Source: Tessaracoccus palaemonis (lineage in GTDB: Bacteria; Actinomycetota; Actinomycetes; Propionibacteriales; Propionibacteriaceae). Taken from it: a stretch of 64,000 bases of DNA. Where the stretch lies: positions 124,001 through 188,000 of the forward strand of contig NZ_CP079216.1 of assembly GCF_019316905.1 (NCBI RefSeq). The letters are read 5' to 3'. A model generated the notes under the pieces. The model was not told where the DNA came from and did not search any database. It was given only the letters and a program-made list of their open reading frames with translations. This document shows, piece after piece, positions 53,706 to 61,682 of this stretch (within the stretch, counting starts at the first letter, position 1; every line of letters begins with the position of its first letter). Position numbers and translations under genes: made by a program.

Positions 53706-53945
53706 ATGGCCGGTCCACAGCGCAAGTCTGTGAACAAGAAGAAGATCATGCCGGTGAAGACGACCCGCGTCGCCAACATCGACTACAAGGACATCAACAC
53801 GCTCAAGAAGTTCATTTCTGAGCGTGGCAAGATCCGCGCCCGCCGCGTCACTGGCCTTTCGGTCCAGGACCAGCGCAAGGTCGCCATCGCCGTCAAGAAC
53901 GCGCGTGAGGTTGCCCTGCTGCCGTACGCGTCGACCGCTCGCTGA
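53706..53945 (+). CDS. rpsR: 30S ribosomal protein S18
   Basis: This 79-residue basic protein has the S18 core [51 protein letters not shown]. There are no zinc-binding cysteines, so it is the zinc-free type. AAGGAG precedes ATG 53706. Confidence 0.98.
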   Translation: MAGPQRKSVNKKKIMPVKTTRVANIDYKDINTLKKFISERGKIRARRVTGLSVQDQRKVAIAVKNAREVALLPYASTAR

Positions 53946-53962
53946 TCGGAGAGGGACGAACT

Positions 53963-54409
53963 ATGAAGCTCATTCTGACCAGCACCGTTGACAAGCTCGG
54001 CATCGCCGGCGACATCGTCGAGGTCAAGGACGGCTACGGCCGCAACTACCTCCTGCCCCAGGGCAAGGCCATCGCCTGGACCCGCGGCAACGAGAAGCAG
54101 ATCGAGGGCATCAAGCGCGCTCGTGACGCTCGCGAGGTCCGGGGCGTCGAGCACGCCCAGGAGATCCGCCAGCAGCTCGAGGGCCTGACCGTCCAGGTCG
54201 GCGCCCGCGTGTCTGACACCGGCTCCCTGTTCGGCGCCATCACCTCCAACGACTTCGCCGTCGCGGTGAAGAAGGCCGGAGGCCCCACCATCGACAAGCG
54301 CTCCGTGTCTTTCGCGAAGCCTGTCAAGACCGCCGGCGCTCACTTCGCGTCGGTCAAGCTGCACGGCGCCGTCACCGCGAAGGTTCCCTTCGAGGTCGTC
54401 GCCAAGTGA
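53963..54409 (+). CDS. rplI: 50S ribosomal protein L9
   Basis: This 148-residue protein has the N-terminal RNA-binding domain (MKLILTSTVDKLGIAGDIVEVKDGYGRNYLLPQGKAI), the long connecting helix and the C-terminal domain (LFGAITSNDFAVAV, KRSVSFAKPVKTAG). It lies 17 bases after rpsR and ends the cluster before a strong terminator; dnaB, the usual next gene, is absent. Confidence 0.98.
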   Translation: MKLILTSTVDKLGIAGDIVEVKDGYGRNYLLPQGKAIAWTRGNEKQIEGIKRARDAREVRGVEHAQEIRQQLEGLTVQVGARVSDTGSLFGAITSNDFAVAVKKAGGPTIDKRSVSFAKPVKTAGAHFASVKLHGAVTAKVPFEVVAK

Positions 54410-54426
54410 TCTAGGTCACAGCTGAC

Positions 54427-54462
54427 GAGAGGGCCCCGACGCTTCGGCGTCGGGGCCCTCTC
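54427..54462 (+). terminator. Intrinsic terminator after rplI
   Basis: A perfect 16-bp stem (54427-54442 with 54447-54462) closed by a TTCG tetraloop, 18 bases after the rplI stop, followed by TC and mixed bases. Confidence 0.85.
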
Positions 54463-54519
54463 TCATGCCCGCGGACCGCTCCGGGTGGGACTGGACTTGG
54501 CACCTCGTCGACCGCTGCG

Positions 54520-54605
54520 GCGATGAGCACATCCTCCTGCTCGTCGGGCCTGCGAGCGCTCACATCGAGGGTTTTCGTCGATGACAAGTGTGTCGTGCTC
54601 ATCGC
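54520..54605 (+). repeat. 85-bp inverted-end repeat, copy 5 (plus orientation)
   Basis: Ends GATGAGCAC and GTGCTCATC; left arm shared with copies 3 and 4 (ATCCTCCTGCTCGTCG). The rest of the gap 54410-54774 holds the terminator and nothing else I can name. Confidence 0.8.
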
Positions 54606-54774
54606 GGGACGGGGAGGGGCCGGAGGGTAGGGGCTCGGGTCAGCCCCGCGCTCACCCGATGCGTCACCTTGCGCAACGCATGCGCAGCGGTTTCCACTCA
54701 TCTGAGCTGCTCACTACCGTCCGAGTCGGCGGCGGGGGACTGCCCGCCGTGTGATGTAGTCCACGAGCGAAGTG

Positions 54775-56529
54775 ATGAGCGTGAATCAACGAGTACCAGG
54801 ACAGCAGCAGTTTCAATCGGGCCGCGGGATCGGGCGGCGGCTCGCGGTAGCCTCGCTGGCGGTGGCCGTGATCGGGGTCTCGTCGGCGGTGCTCATGAGC
54901 CCCGCCATCGCGGCCGACGAGGATGACACGACCGCCTGTGTCCCGCTGAACCCCATGGGGGCGGCGACGCCGATCGACTCGACATCCGGCTACACCCTGT
55001 TCGTCACAGGCGACGCGATCCTCGCCAACAGCGAGCTGGAGGGCACGCTCGCGGTCGGCGGGACGGCGACCTTCGGCGACGCGCGCGGCAACCAGAACGG
55101 GCAGTACCCCATCATGCACGGCGGCGTCGGCGGCAACGCCCAGTACGACGTGCCCACGATCGAGGGGACGCCCAACCGGGTCCTGATCCAGCGGTTCGCG
55201 TCCGTCGGCAAGGTCGTCCAGGTCAAGAGCCAGGGTGCCTCCGGGGCGAACGCCGAGGCAGGGGTCCGCATCGCGGATCAGAGCGTCCCCGCCGGGTACA
55301 CGTTCGGGCCGATGTTCGGCGGGTCCGGGACCACGTTCTTCCCCTCCGGCGGAGGCAACATGAGCCCGCAGCTCGAGTCCCAGGTCCAGGCATGGAACGC
55401 CGCCGATCCCGGCGCCGGCTGGAGCGTCGACGGCGCCGTCGCCGATCAGTTCCCCTCCGATATGGGCCGCACCATCCTCGGGGCGACCGAAGGGTGGAAC
55501 GAGGTTTCCGCTCCCGCAGGTAATGACCAGACGATCACGCTGAACGCCGAGGACCCAAGCCGCCTCCCCCTGTCAGCCTTCAAGAACATCTCGAAGTTCA
55601 AGCTCGAGGGCTATTCGCAGGACTCGTTCCTCGTGATCACCGTCGCTCCGTCGGACGTCGTGGACGGCCGCCTCGTGCTGCCCTCCTACTCATTCCCGGG
55701 CAAGAACTCTCCGCTGAACGAGGGGATCAGCCACATCCTCTTCGACCTGAGCGCCATCTCCGGCGACGTGGAGATCACCTCGGATCAGGAGCCCGTCCGA
55801 GGCGCGATCTACGCGCCCGACGCGAACATCACCTTCCCCACCGAAGGCAACGGCGGCAAGGAGTTCGAGGGACAACTCATCGCTGCGAACCTGACCGCCC
55901 TGCAGGGTGGCAAGGAGATCCACACCAACCTGTTCAAGGGGCGCTTCGACTGTGGCCGTGAGCCCGTGGTCGAGCCCACCCCCACTGACGAGCCGACCGT
56001 GGTGCCGACCAAGCCGAGCGTCGACCCGAGCACTCCCGCGCCGACGGATGAGCCGTCTTCGCCGGTGCCGACGGATGAGCCGTCTTCGCCGGTGCCGACG
56101 GATGAGCCGTCTTCGCCGGTGCCGACGGATGAGCCGTCTTCGCCGGTGCCGACGGATGAGCCGTCTTCGCCGGAGCCGACAGATGAGCCGAGCTCGCCGG
56201 AGCCGACTGCGGTGAGCTCCTCGCCGGGAGCCGCACCCTCGCATGAGGGGCCGAGCGTCAGCCCGACTCCGACCCAGGCGACGACGACCCCGGCCACCCC
56301 CGTCACGCCGACGGCCACGCCGACCGACCCCGCATCCGCTCAGGTCCCCGTCGTCGATCCCACCGAGGACGGGACGGATCCTGGTGATGGGGACGCCACG
56401 CCTGGGCCCAAGCCGTCGCCCGGCCTCCCGTCGGCGGGCGCGGGAACCGCGATCCCCGTGTTCGGCGCGATTGCCGCTCTGGCCGCCATCGCAGGGGCGC
56501 TCATGGTCCGGCGGCGCCACGCCCGCTGA
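54775..56529 (+). CDS. Secreted choice-of-anchor A domain protein with C-terminal wall/membrane anchor
   Basis: This 584-residue protein has a signal peptide (hydrophobic at about 23-45, SPAIA-ADE). A choice-of-anchor A domain follows at about 65-395: YTLFVTGDAILANSELEGTLAVGG and ISHILFDLSAISGDVEI and RGAIYAPDANITFP. Then comes a Pro/Thr/Ser linker with PTDEPSSPV repeats, and a C-terminal LPSAG motif, hydrophobic helix and RRRHAR tail. The end looks like a sortase-type or membrane anchor with a non-standard LPxxG. It probably acts in adhesion or surface layering; function unknown. ATG 54775 overlaps GTG 54772; the exact start is uncertain. Confidence 0.85.
   Translation: MSVNQRVPGQQQFQSGRGIGRRLAVASLAVAVIGVSSAVLMSPAIAADEDDTTACVPLNPMGAATPIDSTSGYTLFVTGDAILANSELEGTLAVGGTATFGDARGNQNGQYPIMHGGVGGNAQYDVPTIEGTPNRVLIQRFASVGKVVQVKSQGASGANAEAGVRIADQSVPAGYTFGPMFGGSGTTFFPSGGGNMSPQLESQVQAWNAADPGAGWSVDGAVADQFPSDMGRTILGATEGWNEVSAPAGNDQTITLNAEDPSRLPLSAFKNISKFKLEGYSQDSFLVITVAPSDVVDGRLVLPSYSFPGKNSPLNEGISHILFDLSAISGDVEITSDQEPVRGAIYAPDANITFPTEGNGGKEFEGQLIAANLTALQGGKEIHTNLFKGRFDCGREPVVEPTPTDEPTVVPTKPSVDPSTPAPTDEPSSPVPTDEPSSPVPTDEPSSPVPTDEPSSPVPTDEPSSPEPTDEPSSPEPTAVSSSPGAAPSHEGPSVSPTPTQATTTPATPVTPTATPTDPASAQVPVVDPTEDGTDPGDGDATPGPKPSPGLPSAGAGTAIPVFGAIAALAAIAGALMVRRRHAR
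56041..56202 (+). repeat. 27-bp tandem repeat encoding PTDEPSSPV
   Basis: Five near-identical 27-base units (56041-56175) are followed by at least one diverged unit. The near identity at DNA level points to recent slippage, so copy number may vary between strains. Confidence 0.85.
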
Positions 56530-56593
56530 CGACGTGGGTGTGGGGCGCGTCAGCGCCCCACCCGGCTGACCCCTCGGCGACCCCCCTGACCGA

Positions 56594-56636
56594 GGAAGGA
56601 GCGGCGCCCGATGCCCTGGCATCGGGCGCCCTTCCG
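56594..56636 (+). terminator. Hairpin terminator after the surface protein
   Basis: GGCGCCCGATGCC pairs with GGCATCGGGCGCC around CT, with GGAAGG/CCTTCC outside, between convergent genes. Confidence 0.7.
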
Positions 56637-56649
56637 TCTCTGCCGACGC

Positions 56650-57072
56650 TCAGCTGGATCGGTGCCGACCATCCAGAGCCGCCACCAGCCTCGCCCCGGC
56701 GGTGAGCCGGAACGACTCCTCGAGCAGCTCGCCGATCTCCTCCCAGTCCGTCGCGTCGTCGAGGAGCACCCCGACGAACCCGGCGGGGCCGATGTAGCCG
56801 GGCACGAAGCACCGTGCCTCCTCCAGTAGGGCCAGGCGCTCGTCGTCGGGCAGCAGCACGCTGACTGACACGGGGTTGTGGGTCCACGTGTCGCCGGTCT
56901 TGTAGCTCATGCCGAAGTAGGCGAAGACCTTGCGGGTGTAGAAGGCCGGGTGACCGACGACGAGCTTCTCGGCTGCTCCGGGCAGCGCAAGAGCGAGCTG
57001 ACGGACCCGTACGAGCGTCGGGTGGTGCGGGTCAAAGGCGTGCGGCATGGGGCCATTCTCACGCCGGGCCAT
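56650..57072 (-). CDS. MmcQ/YjbR family protein
   Basis: This 140-residue protein has the family pattern [45 protein letters not shown] and the C-terminal [16 protein letters not shown]. The fold binds DNA in some members (CyaY-like), but the function is unknown. ATG 57072 is one base after the stop of the preceding gene; ATG 57048 is an alternative that starts at the family core. Confidence 0.85.
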   Translation of the reverse strand: MARRENGPMPHAFDPHHPTLVRVRQLALALPGAAEKLVVGHPAFYTRKVFAYFGMSYKTGDTWTHNPVSVSVLLPDDERLALLEEARCFVPGYIGPAGFVGVLLDDATDWEEIGELLEESFRLTAGARLVAALDGRHRSS

Positions 57073-57073
57073 G

Positions 57074-57481
57074 TCAGAGCCCGCGAGTGGTGTTCCAGTG
57101 CCAGACGTAGCCCGCGTAGGCGAGATTCCCGATGCCGCCGGTGAACAGGAAGAGCAGCGCGTGCGCCCAGGGATTGTTGCGCTTGCGCTGCAGGTACACC
57201 GGGACCCCGCCGACGATCGCGTTCGGCTGGCCGTAGGCGTAGTACTGGTAGTAGTCGACCTGGGCCGGCTGGCCGTACGGGTATTGGGGTCCGGGATCGT
57301 ACGGCGTCGCCGGGGATCGGTAGTCGGCCGTGACCGGCGGCGTGTAGCTGGCCGACGGGGCGGCGGGCGGTAGTGGGTTCCGTGCGCGCGACTCGGCGTC
57401 CACGTCGGCGAGGATCTTCGCGAGCGTGAGGTCTCTGCCGTCTCGGGGCGTTCCGGTGCCGGGGTCGGGGGTCGCGCTCAT
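57074..57481 (-). CDS. Small membrane protein with Pro/Tyr-rich N-terminus
   Basis: This 135-residue protein has a charged helix ([17 protein letters not shown]) and a Pro/Tyr/Gly-rich stretch ([19 protein letters not shown]). A C-terminal hydrophobic region follows at about 100-130 ([23 protein letters not shown]). The tail resembles other actinobacterial small membrane proteins of unknown role. The start is leaderless at ATG 57481, 7 bases after TACCCT. It is coupled to the MmcQ/YjbR gene. Confidence 0.75.
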   Translation of the reverse strand: MSATPDPGTGTPRDGRDLTLAKILADVDAESRARNPLPPAAPSASYTPPVTADYRSPATPYDPGPQYPYGQPAQVDYYQYYAYGQPNAIVGGVPVYLQRKRNNPWAHALLFLFTGGIGNLAYAGYVWHWNTTRGL

Positions 57482-57488
57482 GCCATCC

Positions 57489-57494
57489 AGGGTA
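57489..57494 (-). promoter_or_regulatory. -10 box of the membrane protein / YjbR operon
   Basis: TACCCT on the minus strand, 7 bases before ATG 57481. Confidence 0.5.
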
Positions 57495-57545
57495 GCCGGG
57501 GCCTCCCGGGTGCCAGCGTGCGGGAGCCGCACGACCGCGATGACC

Positions 57546-57551
57546 TAGGCT
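57546..57551 (+). promoter_or_regulatory. -10 box of the small zinc-ribbon gene
   Basis: TAGGCT gives a leader of about 30 bases with GGAGGGAGG before GTG 57588. Confidence 0.45.
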
Positions 57552-57587
57552 GGAGCCGGCCCCGGAAGTTGCAGGAGGGAGGCCGCG

Positions 57588-57755
57588 GTGAGCGCCAGGT
57601 TCCTCACGAGCTGGCCGTGCCAGGACGCGTGCGGCACGGTCGAGACCGACGAGCGCGTCGAGGGTGCCCCGGTGTACCGCTGCCCGGGGTGCGACTCGTC
57701 GTGGATCGAGCTCAACGAGCGGACCGAGCGTACCGACCTGGAGACGCGGCGGTAG
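57588..57755 (+). CDS. Small zinc-ribbon-like protein
   Basis: The gene encodes 55 residues. Cysteines C11 and C15 in WPCQDACG and C34 and C37 in YRCPGCDS form a C-x3-C...C-x2-C set that could bind one zinc ion; the tail is charged. GGAGGGAGG precedes GTG 57588 strongly. It is short, but codon bias is normal and all features argue for a real gene. Function unknown; it may be a small adaptor or nucleic-acid-binding protein. Confidence 0.6.
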   Translation: MSARFLTSWPCQDACGTVETDERVEGAPVYRCPGCDSSWIELNERTERTDLETRR

Positions 57756-57763
57756 CAGTCGGT

Positions 57764-59146
57764 TCAGCACTCGATGAAGGCGACGGCCAGTCCACCCTCC
57801 GACGTCTCCTTGTACTTGCTCAGCATGTCGCGTCCGGTGTCGCGCATGGTCCGGATCGCCTGGTCCAGCGTGATGTGGTGCCGGCCGTCGCCGCCGAGCG
57901 CGAGTTGGGCCGCGTTGATGGCCTTCACGGCGGCCATGGCGTTGCGCTCGATGCACGGCACCTGCACGAGGCCGGCGACGGGGTCGCAGGTCAGGCCCAG
58001 GTTGTGCTCCAGCCCGATCTCGGCCGCGTTCTCCACCTGCCCGGGCGTGCCGCCCAGCACCTGCGTCAGGCCGGCCGCCGCCATCGCGCAGGCCGAGCCG
58101 ACCTCGCCCTGGCAGCCGACCTCCGCGCCTGAGATCGACGCGTTGCGCTTCAGCAGCGACCCGACCGCCGCGGCGGTGAGCAGGAAGTCGACGACGTCGT
58201 CGTCGCCCGCGCCCCGCTGGAAGTCCATGAAGTAGTGCAGCACGGCCGGGATGATGCCCGCCGCGCCGTTGGTCGGCGCCGTCACGACGCGGCCGCCCGC
58301 CGCGTTCTCCTCGTTGACAGCGAGTGCGTAGAGGTTGACCCAGTCCATGGCGGAGAACGTCTGCGTGATGAGGTTAGGCAGGGTGCGCCGGGAGTTCAGG
58401 TGCCGGTGCAGCTCGGGAGCGCGACGGCGGACCCGCAGCCCGCCCGGCAGCACGCCGTCGGACCGGATGCCCCGGGCGACGCTGGACCGCATGGCCTCCC
58501 ACACGGCCAGCAGGCCGTCGCGGGTCTGGGCGTCGGGGCGCCAGGCGAGTTCGTTGCGGCCCATGATCTGCGCGATGCTGAGGCCCTCGAGGTCGCAGAT
58601 CCGCAGCAGCTCCTCGCCGCTGTCGAACGGGAGGTCGACGCGGACCTCGGTCACGCCCGTCGCTCCCGACTCCGCGTGCTCGGCGTCGACGACGAAGCCT
58701 CCGCCGACCGAGTAGTACACCTCGTCGTCGACGGCCCGTCCAGCACGGTCGAGGGCCACGATGCGCAGCGCATTGGGATGGTGGGGGAGTGCCTCGCGGA
58801 CCAGCCGGAGGTCGCGGCCCCAGGAGAATCCGACCGGACAGGTGCCGCACAGGGGGAGCACGCCGTCGTCCGCGACGGCGGCGACGCAGTCCGCCATGGC
58901 GTCGGGGTCGACGGTGTCGGGCCGCATGCCCATCAGCCCGGCGACGACCGCGCGATCCGTCGCGTGCCCGATGCCGGTCGCGGCCAGCGACCCGAACAGC
59001 TCGATCCGGACCCCGTCGACGCGCTCGAGGGCGCCGGACCCGGCGAGCCGCTCGGCGAAGAGCGCGCCGGCCAGCATCGGTCCCATCGTGTGCGACGACG
59101 ACGGCCCGACGCCGATCTTGAAGAGGTCGAGCGCGCTGATGGCCAT
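57764..59146 (-). CDS. sdaA: L-serine ammonia-lyase (iron-sulfur type)
   Basis: This 460-residue single-chain enzyme has the beta domain start [18 protein letters not shown] and the alpha domain with [34 protein letters not shown] and [11 protein letters not shown]. The cysteines in these blocks ligate the oxygen-sensitive 4Fe-4S cluster, which removes water and ammonia from L-serine to give pyruvate. Start ATG 59146 is leaderless, 7 bases after TAGGCT. It ends near the zinc-ribbon gene on the opposite strand. Confidence 0.96.
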   Translation of the reverse strand: MAISALDLFKIGVGPSSSHTMGPMLAGALFAERLAGSGALERVDGVRIELFGSLAATGIGHATDRAVVAGLMGMRPDTVDPDAMADCVAAVADDGVLPLCGTCPVGFSWGRDLRLVREALPHHPNALRIVALDRAGRAVDDEVYYSVGGGFVVDAEHAESGATGVTEVRVDLPFDSGEELLRICDLEGLSIAQIMGRNELAWRPDAQTRDGLLAVWEAMRSSVARGIRSDGVLPGGLRVRRRAPELHRHLNSRRTLPNLITQTFSAMDWVNLYALAVNEENAAGGRVVTAPTNGAAGIIPAVLHYFMDFQRGAGDDDVVDFLLTAAAVGSLLKRNASISGAEVGCQGEVGSACAMAAAGLTQVLGGTPGQVENAAEIGLEHNLGLTCDPVAGLVQVPCIERNAMAAVKAINAAQLALGGDGRHHITLDQAIRTMRDTGRDMLSKYKETSEGGLAVAFIEC

Positions 59147-59153
59147 GCCGCCG

Positions 59154-59159
59154 AGCCTA
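59154..59159 (-). promoter_or_regulatory. -10 box of sdaA
   Basis: TAGGCT on the minus strand, 7 bases before ATG 59146. Confidence 0.6.
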
Positions 59160-59161
59160 GG

Positions 59162-60445
59162 TCAGGCAGCCTTGGTCGTCGCGCTCCGAGGCAGATAGCT
59201 GGTGGTCAGCCGCAGCGGGTGGCGGTCGAGATGGACACGCATGCCCTTGCGCAGGCTGAAGTACACGAACACCGCGACGACCGTGATGGCCGCGGCTACG
59301 GCACCCACCAGCACGGAGGCGCGGGGGCCGAAGACCTCGCCGAGCCACCCGATCGCCGGGGCTCCGAGCGGGGTGCCGCCGATGAAGATCGCGGTGTAGA
59401 TCGCCATCACGCGGCCGCGATACTCGGGCGACGCGCCCATCTGCACAGCTGCGTTCGCGCCCGTCATCACCGTCAGCGCGAAGAAGCCGGAGGGGATGAG
59501 CAGCAGGGCGTAGACGGTGTAGTTCGGCGCGAAGGTCAGGGCGAATGTGCTCGCTGCGAAGCCGGCCAGCGCGGCGAGGACGATGCGCAGCGTCGGCTTG
59601 GCGCGTCGTGCAGCCAGCAGGGCTCCGCCCAGCGTGCCGATCGCCATGATCGTGCCCAGCATGCCGTACTCGCCCGCGCCCTTCCCGAACACCTCGGTGG
59701 CCATCGTCGCGTTGAAGATCTGGAAGTTCATGCCGAACGTGCCGAGCATGAACACGATCACGAGCATGACGATGAGGTCCGGGCGGCCGGCGAGGTATCT
59801 CAGGCCGTCGCGTGCGCCTCCTGCTGCCTTTGCACGGGGGGCCGGATGCAGCTGGGTGCCGTCCATCATGACGATGGCCGCGATCATCGCGATGAAGCTC
59901 AGGGCGTTGATCAGCATGGTCGGGCCGACTCCCACGCCGGCGACGAGGAACCCGGCGACGCCGGGGCCGATGAGGCGAGCGCCGTTGAAGTTGGTCGAGT
60001 TCAGGCCGACGGCGTTGGCGATCATGCCCTGCGGCACGATCTCTGAGACGAAGGCCTGGCGGGCGGGGTTGTCGAAGGCGGTGATGACGCCGGTGATGAA
60101 GGCGATGACGTAGACGTGCCACAGCTGAACGACGCCGAGCGCGATGAGCCCCCAGAGGGCGAACGCGCACAGCCCGAGTCCGACCTGTGTGACGAGCAGC
60201 ATCTTGCGTTTCGGCAGTCGGTCGACGAGCGCGCCGGCGTAGGGGGCGAGGAACGGGATGGCGAGGAACTGCAGTGCCGTGACGATGCCTAGGGCGGTGC
60301 TGGAGTTGTCGGTCAGCTCAGTGAGCACCAACCAGTCCTGGCCGACCCGCTGGATCCAGGTGCCCAGATTGCTGACGAGGGCCCCGGCGAAGAACAGGCG
60401 GTAGTTGTGGACTGCGAAGGAGGCGAAGGTGCGTGACTTAGGCAT
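59162..60445 (-). CDS. MFS transporter (probable drug efflux, MFS_3 type)
   Basis: This 427-residue protein has 12 membrane helices. The N-terminal block FASFAVHNYRLFFAGALVSNLGTWIQRVGQDWLVLTELT and DRLPKRKMLL are typical of the MFS_3/enterobactin-exporter-like group of efflux pumps. The ATG 60445 start lies inside the MarR gene end (8-base overlap), so the pump is co-expressed with and presumably repressed by it. Confidence 0.88.
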   Translation of the reverse strand: MPKSRTFASFAVHNYRLFFAGALVSNLGTWIQRVGQDWLVLTELTDNSSTALGIVTALQFLAIPFLAPYAGALVDRLPKRKMLLVTQVGLGLCAFALWGLIALGVVQLWHVYVIAFITGVITAFDNPARQAFVSEIVPQGMIANAVGLNSTNFNGARLIGPGVAGFLVAGVGVGPTMLINALSFIAMIAAIVMMDGTQLHPAPRAKAAGGARDGLRYLAGRPDLIVMLVIVFMLGTFGMNFQIFNATMATEVFGKGAGEYGMLGTIMAIGTLGGALLAARRAKPTLRIVLAALAGFAASTFALTFAPNYTVYALLLIPSGFFALTVMTGANAAVQMGASPEYRGRVMAIYTAIFIGGTPLGAPAIGWLGEVFGPRASVLVGAVAAAITVVAVFVYFSLRKGMRVHLDRHPLRLTTSYLPRSATTKAA

Positions 60446-60896
60446 TCGACACCTCCAGCAGGATGTCGGTTGCCTTGCGAAGCAACCCGAGTTGCTCGTC
60501 ACCGAGCCCGTCGAGGTGCGCCAGCATCCACGTGTCGCGGCTGGCGATGGTCTCCGCGATGATCTGGTTCCCGCGCTCGGTGGGGGTGACCAGGATCTGC
60601 CGACGGTCGTCGGGGTGCGGGACCCGCTCGACGAGTCCCTCGTCGACCATGCAGTTGATCGTCCTCGTCATCGACGGGGCGCTCACCCGGTCGTGTGCCG
60701 CGAGCTGCGTCGGGGTCTGGGGCCCGGCCTTCTGCAGGAATGTGAGGACGGAGAACTGGTGGGGGGCGACCTCGCTGGTCGATTCGAAGCGGACGCGGCG
60801 CGCGATCCGCTGGCAAGCCAGACGCAGGTCGTTGGCGAGCGAGAACATCTCCTGTTCTGCGAGCGTCGCCTCTGGGGTGGTGGCGGGAACAGTCAC
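60438..60896 (-). CDS. MarR family transcription regulator
   Basis: This 152-residue protein has a winged helix with FSVLTFLQKAGPQTPTQLAAHDRVSAPSMTRTINCMVDEGLVERVPHPDDRRQILVTPTERG (about 50-110), the usual MarR core with the wing D-D-R-R. It should repress its own operon with the MFS pump and respond to a small aromatic or drug-like ligand. Start GTG 60896. A palindromic operator lies just upstream. Confidence 0.92.
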   Translation of the reverse strand: MTVPATTPEATLAEQEMFSLANDLRLACQRIARRVRFESTSEVAPHQFSVLTFLQKAGPQTPTQLAAHDRVSAPSMTRTINCMVDEGLVERVPHPDDRRQILVTPTERGNQIIAETIASRDTWMLAHLDGLGDEQLGLLRKATDILLEVSNA

Positions 60897-60915
60897 GAGT
60901 CGGGCACCTTTCGTA

Positions 60916-60950
60916 CAGCTAATTAGGCTAGCTCATTAGCTAGGCTAATC
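60916..60950 (-). promoter_or_regulatory. Predicted MarR operator and promoter
   Basis: An AT-rich island holds TTAGCCTAGCTAA and CTAGCCTAATTAG in tandem, each nearly palindromic, covering a likely promoter 20-50 bases before the GTG 60896 start. Such sites fit MarR autorepression. Confidence 0.6.
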
Positions 60951-60991
60951 AAAACTGCAACGACGTGTTGCTCCGTCTGGTGAGATGACCT

Positions 60992-61603
60992 TCAGGCAAG
61001 GCCGGCCAGGAGCGACGCGGCGATGGACACCATGGTCGTCGCGATGACCGCGTCGAAGACTCGCCACGCGGCCGGGCGGGCGAACAGCGGCGCGAGCCCG
61101 CGGGCTCCGAATCCCAGCCCGCTGAACCAGGCGATGCTGGCCGCGCCCGCGCCGACCGCGAACGCCCATGGCGTCGAGTAGCTGGCGCTGACCGATCCGA
61201 GGAGCACGACGGTGTCGAGGTAGACGTGGGGATTCAGCCATGTCAGCGCCACCGCGGTGAGCAGGGTCGCCCGGAGGTCGCCGCCCGCGCCTGTGTCGGC
61301 GACGAGCTCCCCGCTACCGCGGACTGCCCGGCGGGCCGCGGAGATCCCGTACCAGAGCAGCACGCCGGCGCCGAGGATGGTCACGGCGGCCAGAACGCGG
61401 GGGTGGGCCGCGACGATCGCGCCAAGCCCGGCGGCCCCGGCGGCGATCAGGGCGAGGTCGCTCACGGCGCAGACGGCAACCACCGCGCCGACGTGTTCGC
61501 GCCGCAGGCCCTGGCGTAGGACGAAGGCGTTCTGGGCGCCGATAGCGACGATCAGCCCGAGCCCGAAGGTGAATCCGGCGACGGCTGTGGTGAGCAGGAG
61601 CAT
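60992..61603 (-). CDS. lysE: LysE-type basic amino acid exporter
   Basis: This 203-residue protein has six membrane helices and the LysE motifs GLGLIVAIGAQNAFVLRQGLRREHV and LTWLNPHVYLDTVVLLGSVS. It exports lysine or arginine with proton exchange. It is divergent from a LysG-type regulator, as in Corynebacterium. Start ATG 61603 is leaderless, 7 bases after TAGCGT. Confidence 0.93.
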   Translation of the reverse strand: MLLLTTAVAGFTFGLGLIVAIGAQNAFVLRQGLRREHVGAVVAVCAVSDLALIAAGAAGLGAIVAAHPRVLAAVTILGAGVLLWYGISAARRAVRGSGELVADTGAGGDLRATLLTAVALTWLNPHVYLDTVVLLGSVSASYSTPWAFAVGAGAASIAWFSGLGFGARGLAPLFARPAAWRVFDAVIATTMVSIAASLLAGLA

Positions 61604-61682
61604 GGGGTCGACGCTAGGTGTCGGTGCCGGTGTAGTCCAGCGATAGTTATTACGCTGGCATTAGCAACGCTTAAGGAGTGTC
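61604..61682. promoter_or_regulatory. Divergent lysE/lysG control region
   Basis: TAGCGT (61616-61611, minus strand) serves lysE. On the plus strand the interval 61638-61672 contains AGCGATAGTTATTACGCT and AGCAACGCT, AT-rich blocks with AGCG/CGCT inverted ends, likely to bind LysG. AAGGAG precedes lysG. Confidence 0.5.

Noticed and set aside
60906-60915. CTTTCGTAC near the MarR promoter, resembling ACTTTCGT
   Set aside because: The first base of the 8-mer differs and no two-component gene or CATCAT box lies nearby.
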